Of a DNA stretch of 64,000 nt, positions 45,248 through 54,559 are shown piece by piece. Within the stretch, counting starts at the first letter, position 1; each line of letters begins with the position of its first letter. Source of the DNA: Mycobacterium simulans. GTDB lineage: Bacteria; Actinomycetota; Actinomycetes; Mycobacteriales; Mycobacteriaceae. The notes beneath the pieces were generated by a model. It searched no databases and was not told the DNA's origin. It saw only the letters and a list, made by a program, of their open reading frames with translations. The stretch is from assembly GCF_900232995.1 (NCBI RefSeq), contig NZ_OCVX01000004.1, forward strand, positions 366,401 to 430,400, written 5' to 3'. The position numbers were made by a program, and so were the translations under genes.

Positions 45248-46102
45248 ATGTCTGAGCAGAATGTCTATGGGGCTAACCCTGCCAACACTGCCAACGCCCC
45301 GGCACCGCGCACCAAGATCCGCACCCACCACCTGCAGAAATGGAAGGCCGAAGGCCATAAGTGGGGCATGCTTACGGCCTACGACTATTCGACCGCCCGG
45401 GTCTTCGACGAGGCCGGCATTCCGGTGCTGCTGATCGGAGATTCGGCAGCCAACGTCGTCTACGGCTACGACACGACGGTGCCCATCTCGATCGACGAGT
45501 TGATCCCGCTGGTCCGTGGCGTAGTGCGGGGTGCCCCGCACGCGCTGGTGGTCGCCGATCTGCCGTTCGGCAGTTACGAGGCCGGACCCACCGCGGCATT
45601 GGCCGCCGCTACCCGGTTCATGAAGGAAGGCGGCGCGCACGCCGTCAAGCTCGAGGGCGGTGAACGGGTAGCCGAGCAGATCGCGTGCCTGACCACGGCA
45701 GGCATTCCGGTGATGGCCCATATTGGCTTCACTCCGCAAAGCGTCAACACCCTGGGCGGCTTCCGGGTCCAGGGCCGCGGTGACGCCGCGGAACAGACGA
45801 TCGCCGACGCCATCGCAGTCGCAGAAGCGGGAGCGTTTGCCGTCGTGATGGAAATGGTGCCGGCCGAACTAGCAACCCAGATCACCGGCAAGCTCACCAT
45901 CCCGACCGTCGGGATTGGAGCCGGTCCCAACTGCGACGGCCAGGTCCTGGTCTGGCAGGACATGGCGGGCCTCAGCGGCGGCAAGGCCGCCCGCTTCGTC
46001 AAGCGCTATGCAGACATCGCCGGTGAATTACGCCGCGCCGCAATGCAATACGCGGAAGAGGTTGCCGCCGGCGCTTTCCCGGCCGACGAGCACTGCTTTT
46101 AG
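45248..46102 (+). CDS. panB: 3-methyl-2-oxobutanoate hydroxymethyltransferase (Rv2225 ortholog)
   Basis: PanB makes ketopantoate from 2-oxoisovalerate and methylenetetrahydrofolate, the first step of pantothenate synthesis. The protein has 284 residues. The metal-binding and substrate blocks GMLTAYDYSTA, LIGDSAANVVYGYDTT, ADLPFGSYE, KLEGGE and HIGFTPQSVN are all present. The ATG MSEQNVYG is chosen; a longer upstream frame runs over the divergent gap. The 127 bp after the stop hold nothing I can support besides a ribosome site for the next gene. Confidence 0.95.
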   Translation: MSEQNVYGANPANTANAPAPRTKIRTHHLQKWKAEGHKWGMLTAYDYSTARVFDEAGIPVLLIGDSAANVVYGYDTTVPISIDELIPLVRGVVRGAPHALVVADLPFGSYEAGPTAALAAATRFMKEGGAHAVKLEGGERVAEQIACLTTAGIPVMAHIGFTPQSVNTLGGFRVQGRGDAAEQTIADAIAVAEAGAFAVVMEMVPAELATQITGKLTIPTVGIGAGPNCDGQVLVWQDMAGLSGGKAARFVKRYADIAGELRRAAMQYAEEVAAGAFPADEHCF

Positions 46103-46229
46103 CCGGTACAGCTTCGGCCGCAATGCTCTTCGGGGCGAACTGCGCCGCAAACGACAAGTGGATCGGTGAAGGGCGCGTAACCCTGATGTGGCACTCTATG
46201 GGGGCCTATCACCATCCACGGAGGCGAAG

Positions 46230-47795
46230 ATGCCGGTACAGGCGCCAAAGACGGCGCGCCATCTGGAAGTCGAGCGCAAGTTCGACGTTGTCGAGTCGAC
46301 GGTGTCGCCGTCCTTCGAGGGCATCGCCGCGGTGGCCCGCGTCGAAAAGTTGCCGATGCAATCGCTGGACGCGGTGTACTTCGACACCCCGACCCAGGAC
46401 CTGGCGCGCAACCGGATCACCCTGCGGCGCCGCACCGGCGGGCCCGACGCGGGGTGGCACCTGAAGTTGCCGGCGGGGCCCGACGCGCGCACCGAAATTC
46501 ATGCGCCGCTCGAGTCCGCCGACGCAACCGGGGAAGCCGTGCCGGCCTCGTTGCTCGACGTGGTGCTGGCGATCGTTCGCGACCGCCCGATCGAGCCCGT
46601 CGCGCGAATCACCACCCAGCGCGAGAGCCAGATCCTTTACGGCGTCGACGGCGTTGCCCTGGCGGAGTTCAGCAACGACCACGTCACCGCCTGGTCGTCT
46701 GCTGCTGCCAGCGGCTCCGATGACGGACACGAAGAACAGCAGTGGCGCGAGTGGGAGCTGGAGCTCCAGCAAACGGATGGGACCGCTGGTCACGACCTGC
46801 TGAACCGGCTGGGCAACCGGCTGCTCGACGCCGGCGCCGCACCCGCGGGCCACGGTTCCAAGCTGGCACGGGTCCTAGGTCGGACATCCTCTGCCGCTGC
46901 GTCGACGCGCACACCGCCACCCGCGGACCCGGTGCATCGCGCCGTCGCCCAGCAAATTGAGGAGCTACTGGTGTGGGATCGCGCCGTGCGCGCGGACGCC
47001 TACGATGCGGTGCACCAGATGCGGGTGACCACCCGCAAGATCCGCAGCCTGTTGAAGGACGCCCAGGATTCGTTCGGATTGGCCGACGGGGCCTGGGTCA
47101 TCGATGAACTACGTGAACTCGCCAGCGTCTTGGGTGTGGCGCGCGATGCCGAGGTGCTCGGCGAACGCTACCAGCGCGAATTGGACCGACTGGCACCGGA
47201 ACTGGTGCGCGGACCCGTTCGGGAGCGCCTGGTCGACGGCGCCCGGCGTCGCTATCAAAGAGGGCTGCGGCGGTCTTTGATCGCGATGCGGTCGAAACGC
47301 TACTTCCGCCTGCTTGATGCCCTCGACGCCCTCGTCGCCGAAAACCCGGCCACGACGGTCGGCCAAGACTCGGCACCGGCGACCCCGATAACTATTGACG
47401 CCGCCTACAAACGCGTCCGGAAGGCCGCAAAGGCAGCCGCCCAGGGCGATCAAGACGGCGACGACGACGGCGACCACCAGAAAGACCCCGACGAGGCGCT
47501 GCACCGGATCCGAAAGCGCGCCAAACGCTTGCGTTATACCGCGGCCGCAACCGGCGAGGACAAGGTATCCCGACGGGCGAAGGCCATCCAGACGTTGCTC
47601 GGCGATCACCAAGACAGCGTGGTCAGTCGCCAGCATTTGATCCAGCAGGTCGATGCCGCACACGCCGCAGGCGAAGACACGTTCACCTATGGCCTGCTTT
47701 ACCAGCAGGAGGCCGACTTGGCCGACAGTTGCCGGGACCAGCTCGACGCGGCCCTGCGCAAACTCGACAAATCGGTGCGCCGCGCACGACGCTGA
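46230..47795 (+). CDS. CYTH-CHAD domain protein (Rv2226 ortholog)
   Basis: A 521-residue fusion of an N-terminal CYTH domain (about 10-210), recognised by HLEVERKFDV (ExExK) and alternating acidic and basic strand residues, and a C-terminal CHAD domain (about 230-515) rich in conserved His and Arg, such as VHQMRVTTRKIRS and ALHRIRKRAKRLRYTA. CYTH proteins act on triphosphates and CHAD domains bind polyphosphate, so a link to polyphosphate or phosphate storage is likely, but the reaction is unproven here. GGAGGCGAAG precedes the ATG. It converges on rnpB. Confidence 0.92.
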   Translation: MPVQAPKTARHLEVERKFDVVESTVSPSFEGIAAVARVEKLPMQSLDAVYFDTPTQDLARNRITLRRRTGGPDAGWHLKLPAGPDARTEIHAPLESADATGEAVPASLLDVVLAIVRDRPIEPVARITTQRESQILYGVDGVALAEFSNDHVTAWSSAAASGSDDGHEEQQWREWELELQQTDGTAGHDLLNRLGNRLLDAGAAPAGHGSKLARVLGRTSSAAASTRTPPPADPVHRAVAQQIEELLVWDRAVRADAYDAVHQMRVTTRKIRSLLKDAQDSFGLADGAWVIDELRELASVLGVARDAEVLGERYQRELDRLAPELVRGPVRERLVDGARRRYQRGLRRSLIAMRSKRYFRLLDALDALVAENPATTVGQDSAPATPITIDAAYKRVRKAAKAAAQGDQDGDDDGDHQKDPDEALHRIRKRAKRLRYTAAATGEDKVSRRAKAIQTLLGDHQDSVVSRQHLIQQVDAAHAAGEDTFTYGLLYQQEADLADSCRDQLDAALRKLDKSVRRARR

Positions 47796-47808
47796 GGGCG
47801 CCCCGAAC

Positions 47809-47870
47809 CGCCGAGCGTGAACCACACGACGGTCAACCGGCGTGTGGCGTCGTGAGATTCGCACTCGGCG
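47809..47870. terminator. Palindromic element between the CYTH-CHAD gene and rnpB
   Basis: CGCCGAGCGTGAA (47809-47821) pairs with TTCGCACTCGGCG (47858-47870) apart from two bases, and inner parts (CACGAC/GTCGTG or CCACACG/CGTGTGG) can extend or compete. It starts 13 bp after the stop codon and ends about 30 bp from the rnpB 3' end, a position fit for ending both transcripts. Confidence 0.5.
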
Positions 47871-47899
47871 CTCATCCGGCACCGCGACCTGGCAAAGGG

Positions 47900-48320
<421 letters not shown>

Positions 48321-48414
48321 CGACGAACACGGTACCCGCTGCGCAATGGCGAGGCCAGCGGCTGACCCCGGGAAAGTCATTGCCCTGGCGGGACGCTGGA
48401 GCGAGGCTGACGAC

Positions 48415-49599
48415 ATGACCGAAGCCTCACAAGCCGAAGCATTCGTCGACCAGGCGATGGTGGGCCTCGCCGAACCTCAGCCGATGTACAAGGCGCTGCG
48501 CGAATCAAACCCGGTGTTTCGATCGCCACAGGCGGTCGTGCTGAGCCGCCTTACCGACATCGAGATGGCACTCAAGCACACCGAGCTGTTCTCGTCGAAC
48601 ATGGACGCGGTCGATCTCGGCAACCTGCGACCGCTCATCCCTTTGCAGATCGACCCACCCGACCACGCGAAGTACCGTCGCATCCTTGATCCGCTGTTCA
48701 CTCCGCGGGAGATGGCGCGGCGTGAACCGCGCGTCACCGAGCTGGTCAACGAGATGATCGACCGCTTCGTCGACCGCGGCGAATGCGACTTTCACGCCGA
48801 GTTCGCAGTACCCCTTCCCTGCACCGTCTTCCTGCAACTGCTCGGCCTACCACTGGAAGACCTCGACAAGTTCCTGGAATGGAAGGACGGTGTGATCCGC
48901 CCGGCGGGATCCGCCGGCTACAACGACCGCCACCAAGCCTCGGCAGGCGTAGCGCAACAAATTTACGACTACTTCGAGCGGGCCATCGACGACCACATCG
49001 CCGCCCCGCGCGACGACGTGTTGTCCGCGCTGATCGCGGCGAACATTGCCGAACAGCCGCTCACACGCGAGGAGATCCTGGATATCTGTTTCCTTTTCCT
49101 CATAGCAGGACTCGACACAGTGACGGACTCGCTCGACTGCTTCTTCGTCTATCTCGCGCGCCATCCCGAGCACCGTTGGGAGCTCGTCGAGCAGCCCGAT
49201 ATCGTGCCGAGTGCGATCGAGGAGTTGTTGCGCTGGGAGACGCCAGTGCCCGGCGTGGCGCGGGTGGCCATGCAAGATGTCGAGGTGGGTGGATGCCCCA
49301 TCAGTAAGGGTGAGCGAGTCAGCCCGTTGCTCGGCGCCGCCAACACCGACCCGGCCGAGTTCCCGGATCCGGAGCTCGTAGATTTCCACCGCAATCCGAA
49401 CCGACACCGCGCCTTCGGCGGAGGTCCGCACCGCTGCCTCGGGTCGCATCTGGCGCGTATGGAGCTACGGGTGGCGTTGCGCGAATTCCACCGGCGCATT
49501 CCCGACTACGCGATAAAGCCCGGAGTTGAGCTCAGCTACACCGCCGCTCTGAGGTCTGTGGAGGCGCTACCGCTGACCTTCGCGGTGCCGCAACGATGA
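48415..49599 (+). CDS. Cytochrome P450 monooxygenase
   Basis: A full-length bacterial P450 of 394 residues. The haem-ligand Cys341 is in FGGGPHRCLG; the I-helix motif is AGLDTVTD, the ExxR is EELLR, and the meander region precedes the haem loop. The substrate and CYP family number cannot be given from sequence alone. Its stop overlaps the start of a [3Fe-4S] ferredoxin gene, the likely electron donor. The ATG MTEASQAE is preferred because the frame upstream runs into rnpB. I do not recall this gene in M. tuberculosis next to rnpB. Confidence 0.9.
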   Translation: MTEASQAEAFVDQAMVGLAEPQPMYKALRESNPVFRSPQAVVLSRLTDIEMALKHTELFSSNMDAVDLGNLRPLIPLQIDPPDHAKYRRILDPLFTPREMARREPRVTELVNEMIDRFVDRGECDFHAEFAVPLPCTVFLQLLGLPLEDLDKFLEWKDGVIRPAGSAGYNDRHQASAGVAQQIYDYFERAIDDHIAAPRDDVLSALIAANIAEQPLTREEILDICFLFLIAGLDTVTDSLDCFFVYLARHPEHRWELVEQPDIVPSAIEELLRWETPVPGVARVAMQDVEVGGCPISKGERVSPLLGAANTDPAEFPDPELVDFHRNPNRHRAFGGGPHRCLGSHLARMELRVALREFHRRIPDYAIKPGVELSYTAALRSVEALPLTFAVPQR

Positions 49600-49790
49600 T
49601 TCGCGTCTGCGTCGACGCTGATCGCTGCGTCGGCCACGGGCGCTGTTACACGCTGGCGCCCGACGTCTTCGACGCCGACGAGTTCGGCCACTCCGTCGTG
49701 CGTGCCGAGGAAGTCGGCAGCGAACTCGAGGCGCAGGCGGTCGCCGGCGAGCAAAACTGCCCGGAGCAGGCGATCACGCTATTTCGCTGA
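49596..49790 (+). CDS. [3Fe-4S]-type ferredoxin, P450 partner
   Basis: A 64-residue ferredoxin whose cluster motif is C11-x2-H14-x2-C17 ... C55-P. His in place of the usual second Cys is a known feature of several mycobacterial P450-linked ferredoxins and indicates a [3Fe-4S] rather than [4Fe-4S] cluster or an unusual ligand. The ATG overlaps the P450 stop (ATGA), so both are made together. The 172 bp that follow are relatively AT-rich for this genome and contain no structure I can support. Confidence 0.9.
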   Translation: MIRVCVDADRCVGHGRCYTLAPDVFDADEFGHSVVRAEEVGSELEAQAVAGEQNCPEQAITLFR

Positions 49791-49962
49791 CGCCGCGGTA
49801 AATTTAGCGCGTCGAATCCGGCGACCGAAGCATCACAGACATTAACAGCGCGTGTCTATTTGGCGCGGGCAAAAATGCATACCGACACGCCGTTTGAGCT
49901 GCCACGAATAATCGCCCTAGCGAGTATAGCGTGAGCCGAAAATTGGACCGGAAGGCATTGGG

Positions 49963-51552
49963 GTGAGCGAAGACCCGTTCGGCGGAATGTCTCGTCGCGA
50001 GTTTATTGCCAAGGTCGCCGCGGGCGGCACCGGCGCTCTAATGTCCTTTGCCGGCCCGGTGATAGAAAAGGCTTACGGGGCTGGGCCGTGCTCTGGGCAT
50101 TTGACCGACATCGAGCACATTGTGTTGTTCTTACAGGAGAACCGATCATTCGATCATTACTTTGGAACTCTTTCTGGCACCGATGGATTCAACACTCCGT
50201 CGCCCGCATTCCAGCAAAAGGGCTGGAATCCGCAGACGCAGCAACTCGACCCCGCCGGCACCACCATCCCGTTCCGATTCGATACCACCCGAGGCCCGTT
50301 CGTTGACGGCCAATGCCTGAACGACCCCGACCACTCCTGGAAGGCGATGCACGAGTCCTGGAACGGCGGTGCCAACGATAACTGGCTACCGGCACAGGTC
50401 AGTGCCAGTCCGGTGGTGGGCAATGTCCCCGTGACGATGGGCTATCACACCCGCAAAGACATCCCCATCCACCACATGTTGGCGGACACGTTCACGGTCT
50501 GCGATCGGTACTATTGCTCGGTTTTGGGTCCCACCCTGCCCAACCGGCTGTACTGGATCAGCGCCTCGATCGACCCCGGCGGCACCAACGGCGGCCCGCA
50601 ACTCACTAGCCCCGCCGCCGAACCGGTTGCTCAGTTCAGCTGGACAACCATGCCGGAAAACCTCAGCGCTGCCGGCATCAGCTGGAAGCTGTATCGCAGC
50701 AAAGCTCTCGGGCCAATCGCTAGTCATTACCTTAACTACACCTATGACCGAATAATGACGTATTTCAAGCAAGCCCAGGATCCCCGCTCAGACTTGGCTC
50801 GCTTCGGCATCGCGCCGACCTACCCCCTCGACTTCGTCGCCGACGTCAAAGCCAATAGGCTGCCCCAGGTTTCCTGGGTGGTTCCTAACACGCCGTTGTC
50901 CGAACACCCCGCATTCCCGCCGGCCGTCGGCGCTATCGGCATTGTGCAGCTGTTAAGAATTTTGCTTTCCAATCCGGCGGTATGGGAAAAGACCGCGCTA
51001 ATTGTCGCCTACGACGAAAATGGTGGGTTCTTCGACCACGTCACACCGCCGACACCTCCGGCGGGAACTCCCGGCGAATTTCTCACCGTTGCCGACATCA
51101 ATAGCGTGGCGGGCGCTAGCGGCATACGTGGACCCATAGGTTTGGGTTTTCGCGTCCCGTGCATCGTGATTTCGCCATACAGCCGCGGCCCGCTGATGGT
51201 CCATGACGTTTTCGACCACACCTCACAGCTGAAGTTGATCGGCAAGCGGTTCGGGGTGCCGATTCCCAACCTCACCGCCTGGCGCGACAGCACGGTCGGC
51301 GATATGACATCGACGTTCAACTTCGCCGTCCCGCCCAACCCATCGCGACCCGACTTGGGTCACCCACTGCTCGACGCAGTGCCGAAACTGCCCCAGTGCG
51401 TGCCCAACGTGTATTTGGGAACAATCGGGTTGAATCCCAATCCAGTGACGGGAGAGATCGCCGAGGCAATCCCCTATCGGGTGCCCTTTCCGCAGACAAT
51501 GCCCAGTCAGGAAACCACCCCCGCACGCGGTGTACCCAGCGGTCTCTGCTAG
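49963..51552 (+). CDS. Phospholipase C, Tat-exported (PlcA-D family)
   Basis: A 529-residue member of the mycobacterial phospholipase C family, hydrolysing phosphatidylcholine and sphingomyelin in known members. The twin-arginine signal SRREFIAKVAAGG has R11 and R12. The mature part starts HIVLFLQENRSFDHYFGTL, where the Glu-Asn pair and the His-Tyr are family metal-site residues; later NGGFFDHVTPP and SPYSRGP are conserved. The protein is complete, unlike the disrupted plcD of many M. tuberculosis strains. The GTG has only a weak ribosome site. It ends 15 bp from the convergent RNase HI gene. Confidence 0.92.
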   Translation: MSEDPFGGMSRREFIAKVAAGGTGALMSFAGPVIEKAYGAGPCSGHLTDIEHIVLFLQENRSFDHYFGTLSGTDGFNTPSPAFQQKGWNPQTQQLDPAGTTIPFRFDTTRGPFVDGQCLNDPDHSWKAMHESWNGGANDNWLPAQVSASPVVGNVPVTMGYHTRKDIPIHHMLADTFTVCDRYYCSVLGPTLPNRLYWISASIDPGGTNGGPQLTSPAAEPVAQFSWTTMPENLSAAGISWKLYRSKALGPIASHYLNYTYDRIMTYFKQAQDPRSDLARFGIAPTYPLDFVADVKANRLPQVSWVVPNTPLSEHPAFPPAVGAIGIVQLLRILLSNPAVWEKTALIVAYDENGGFFDHVTPPTPPAGTPGEFLTVADINSVAGASGIRGPIGLGFRVPCIVISPYSRGPLMVHDVFDHTSQLKLIGKRFGVPIPNLTAWRDSTVGDMTSTFNFAVPPNPSRPDLGHPLLDAVPKLPQCVPNVYLGTIGLNPNPVTGEIAEAIPYRVPFPQTMPSQETTPARGVPSGLC

Positions 51553-51567
51553 CTAGCACCGAGGTGT

Positions 51568-52680
51568 CTACAGGTAACCGGTTTGGTTGACCAGCCGCAC
51601 CGATGACGCTCCATCGGCATAGAACTCGGCGATGCTCAACGACGCCAGATCAAGATGCAACCGGTACAGCACACCCGGGCCGACACCCAATGCGAGCCGC
51701 AGCAACACCTTGATAGGCGTGACATGTGAGACCACTAGCACCGTCTCGTTTTCGTGCCCAGTCATGATCCGGTCGCGTGCCCGACGCACCCGCCACATCA
51801 CTTCGTCGAAGCTCTCGCCGCCCGGCGGTGTCGTGCTGGTGTCGTGTAGCCAGCGACGATGCAGTTCGGGATCGCGTTCGGCGGCCTCGGCGAACGTCAG
51901 CCCCTCCCACGCACCGAAGTCGGTCTCGATGAGGTCGTCATCGACGGTCACGTCCAAGCCCAGCGCTCGTGCCGCGGTCGTCGCGGTGTCGTAGGCACGC
52001 TGCAGTGGCGAGGAAATCACTGCTGCGATCCCGCCGCGCTGCGCCAGATACCGCGCCGCCAAGCCGGCTTGCCGCCATCCGACTTCGTTGAGTACCGGGT
52101 TGCCACGCCCGGAGTAGCGGCGTTGCACCGACAACTCGGTCTGGCCGTGCCGCAGCAATAGCAGCCGGGTGGGAATGCCGCGCGCGCCGGTCCACCCGGG
52201 TGCGACGGGGGACTGCGTTGCAACCTTGGCGGGTTCGGCGACCGGCACCGTGGCCTTGTTTACCCTGCGGTTGGCGCGAGCGGCGGCGTCCATCGCCTCG
52301 TTGGCCAACCGATCGGCGTGCGAGTTCCGGGCCCGGGGAACCCACGAATAGGTGATCCGGCGAAACCTCGCCGCGAGCACCTGAGCCTGGGCGTGCAACT
52401 CAACGAGGTCGGGGTGTTTGACCTTCCAGCGCCCCGCCATTTGTTCCACGACAAGCTTGGAATCCATCAGGACTGCCACTTCGGTGGCACCCATTTTCAC
52501 CGCATCGTCCAAACCGGCTATTAGACCGCGATATTCAGCGACGTTGTTCGTCGCCCTGCCGATCGCCTGCTTGCTCTCGGCAAGCACGGTCGAGCGGTCC
52601 GCGGTCCACACCACCGCGCCGTAGCCGGCCGGCCCGGGGTTGCCCCTCGACCCGCCGTCGGCTTCGATGACAACCTTCAC
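51568..52680 (-). CDS. Bifunctional RNase HI/acid phosphatase (Rv2228c ortholog)
   Basis: The N-terminal RNase HI domain (about 1-130) removes RNA from RNA-DNA hybrids; its acidic residues are in EADGGSRGNPG, AEYRGLIAGL, LMDSKLVVEQM and the late HADRLANEAMD. The C-terminal part (about 165-370) is a histidine phosphatase of the CobC/alpha-ribazole phosphatase type with LLLRHGQTEL and the second His in VSHVTPIK. In M. tuberculosis the combined protein is known to have both activities and the phosphatase domain can act in cobalamin synthesis. The GTG overlaps the stop of the upstream zinc-ribbon gene by four bases. Confidence 0.93.
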   Translation of the reverse strand: MKVVIEADGGSRGNPGPAGYGAVVWTADRSTVLAESKQAIGRATNNVAEYRGLIAGLDDAVKMGATEVAVLMDSKLVVEQMAGRWKVKHPDLVELHAQAQVLAARFRRITYSWVPRARNSHADRLANEAMDAAARANRRVNKATVPVAEPAKVATQSPVAPGWTGARGIPTRLLLLRHGQTELSVQRRYSGRGNPVLNEVGWRQAGLAARYLAQRGGIAAVISSPLQRAYDTATTAARALGLDVTVDDDLIETDFGAWEGLTFAEAAERDPELHRRWLHDTSTTPPGGESFDEVMWRVRRARDRIMTGHENETVLVVSHVTPIKVLLRLALGVGPGVLYRLHLDLASLSIAEFYADGASSVRLVNQTGYL

Positions 52681-53414
52681 TGCTCAAATCCCTTGACCCG
52701 CAACAGGATCGCCCCGCACTCCGGACAGCGCATCACCTCGTCTTCGGCGGCCGCCGCGATCCGGGCCAGCTCGCCGCGGCCGATCTCGATCCGGCATGCG
52801 CCACATCGGTGTCCCTGCAGTTGTCCGGCGCCCGCCCCTCCCCTGGCCCGCTGCCGTTCGTAGAGCTCCGAAAGGCCGGGGTCCAGCGTCGCGGTCACCG
52901 CGTCGCGACGCGATGAATGTTCATTGCGGGCTTGATCAATCTCGGCGAGTGCGGCGTCGAGTTCCTGTTGCGCGCTGTCCAAGTCGGTCTGCAGCCCATC
53001 GAGCGCTTGCAACTCGGCCCGCTGCTGCGCTTGCAGCTCCTCGCGGCGCTCCATTACGTCGAGCAGGGAATCTTCCAGGCTGGCCTGACGACGCTCCAGG
53101 GTTTCCAGCTCGTGTTGCAGATCGGCCAATTGCTTGGCATCCGTCGCCCCGGACCTCAGCAACGACCGATCCCGGTCTTCGCGCTTGCGCACCGCGTCGA
53201 TCTCGCCCTCGAAGCGCGACACCTGGGCGTCCAAGTCGTCCACCGCGATTCGGACGGCGGCCAGCCGATCACTGGCGGCAGTGTGCTCGGCCTTTACCTT
53301 CTCGTAGGCCTCCCGCTGGGGCAGATGAGTGGCCCGATGAGCGATCCGGGACAGCTCAGCATCCAGCGTCGCCAATTCCAGTAGCGAACGCTGCTGTGCT
53401 ACTTCGGCTTTCAT
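52677..53414 (-). CDS. Coiled-coil zinc-ribbon protein (Rv2229c ortholog)
   Basis: A 245-residue conserved protein with a long coiled coil (about 1-180, rich in Glu/Leu/Arg heptads) and a C-terminal C4 zinc ribbon: CGACRIEIG and RCPECGAIL. It belongs to the C4-type zinc ribbon/DUF164-like family; function is unknown, though nucleic-acid binding is plausible. It overlaps genes on both sides by four bases and so is part of the Rv2228c-Rv2229c-Rv2230c-cobC unit. Confidence 0.9.
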   Translation of the reverse strand: MKAEVAQQRSLLELATLDAELSRIAHRATHLPQREAYEKVKAEHTAASDRLAAVRIAVDDLDAQVSRFEGEIDAVRKREDRDRSLLRSGATDAKQLADLQHELETLERRQASLEDSLLDVMERREELQAQQRAELQALDGLQTDLDSAQQELDAALAEIDQARNEHSSRRDAVTATLDPGLSELYERQRARGGAGAGQLQGHRCGACRIEIGRGELARIAAAAEDEVMRCPECGAILLRVKGFEQ

Positions 53415-54559
53415 GACGGATCTCTTTCAGTGTCGTTCTCGAGATTCCACGGGTCAGTTCGGAGGGTGCACACGCGGATCGGCAGCGACGCGCCAAAATG
53501 CGATCGCAACACCTCGGCCGCCTGGCCGCACCACGGAAATTCGCTGGCCCAATGTGCGACGTCGATCAAGGCCACTTGGGAGGCCCGGCGATGTTCGTCG
53601 GCCGGATGATGCCGCAGGTCTGATGTGACATACGCCTGCACGTCTGCCGTGGCCGCGGCGCCCAGCAACGAGTCCCCGGCGCCTCCGCAGACCGCGACCC
53701 GCGACACCAGCATGCCGGGGTCGCCGGCGGCACGGATGCCCCAGGATGTCTGGGGCAACGCGGCGCTGACGCGGGAGACGAATGCGCTCAGCGGTTCGGG
53801 CTGTGGCAGCGTGCCGATGCGGCCCAACCCGACGCCGGCCGGTGACGGCACCAACGCGAAGATGTCGAAGGCCGGCTCCTCGTAGGGGTGTGCGGCCCGC
53901 ATGGCCGCCAACACACCGCGCCGCGCGCGTGCGGGTGCGACGACCTCGACGCGGTCCTCGGTCACCCGCTCGACAGCCCCAATGCTGCCGATCACCGGCG
54001 ACGCTCCATCGTGTGGCAGGAACTGACCGGTACCCGTCACACTCCAGCTGCAGTGCGAGTAGTCACCGATGTGTCCGGCGCCGGCTTCAAAAACCGCTGC
54101 CTGCACCGCCTCTGAATTCTCGGGAGGCACATAGATGACCCACTTGTCGAGGTCTGCGGCACCTGCGGCACCCGGCGAGGGGGCAAGCACCGCTTCGACG
54201 CTCAGGCCGAGAGCCTGCGCCAGCGCGTCGGACACACCAGGTGAGGCCGAGTCGGCGTTGGTGTGCGCGGTGAACAGGGAACGTCCGGTGCGGATCAAAC
54301 CGTGCACAAGCGCGCCCTTGGGCGTGCTGGCCGCGACCGTGTCGACCCCGCGCAACAGCAACGGATGATGCGCCAGCAGCAGCCCACCCTCGGGAACTTC
54401 GTCGACGACCGCCGGTGTCGCGTCGACCGCGATGGTTACCGAGTCCAGCGCATCCGCGGGGTCGCCACACACCAAGCCCACCGAATCCCACGGCTCGGCA
54501 AGCCGCGGGGGGTACGCCTCGTCCAGCACCTCGATGACATCGCGCAGGCGCACAGTCAC
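53411..54559 (-). CDS. Nif3-like dinuclear metal protein (DUF34; Rv2230c ortholog)
   Basis: A 382-residue member of the Nif3/YqfO/DUF34 family, often labelled GTP cyclohydrolase 1 type 2 though the true reaction is unproven. Metal-site residues are in LLLAHHPLLLRG near residue 65 and AHTNADSASPG near 100; a central PII-like insert (about 150-260) follows, with the C-terminal part holding the last metal ligands near DVAHWASEF. The GTG start VTVRLRDVIEVL is used because it overlaps the cobC end by four bases as elsewhere in the operon. Confidence 0.9.
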   Translation of the reverse strand: MTVRLRDVIEVLDEAYPPRLAEPWDSVGLVCGDPADALDSVTIAVDATPAVVDEVPEGGLLLAHHPLLLRGVDTVAASTPKGALVHGLIRTGRSLFTAHTNADSASPGVSDALAQALGLSVEAVLAPSPGAAGAADLDKWVIYVPPENSEAVQAAVFEAGAGHIGDYSHCSWSVTGTGQFLPHDGASPVIGSIGAVERVTEDRVEVVAPARARRGVLAAMRAAHPYEEPAFDIFALVPSPAGVGLGRIGTLPQPEPLSAFVSRVSAALPQTSWGIRAAGDPGMLVSRVAVCGGAGDSLLGAAATADVQAYVTSDLRHHPADEHRRASQVALIDVAHWASEFPWCGQAAEVLRSHFGASLPIRVCTLRTDPWNLENDTERDPS

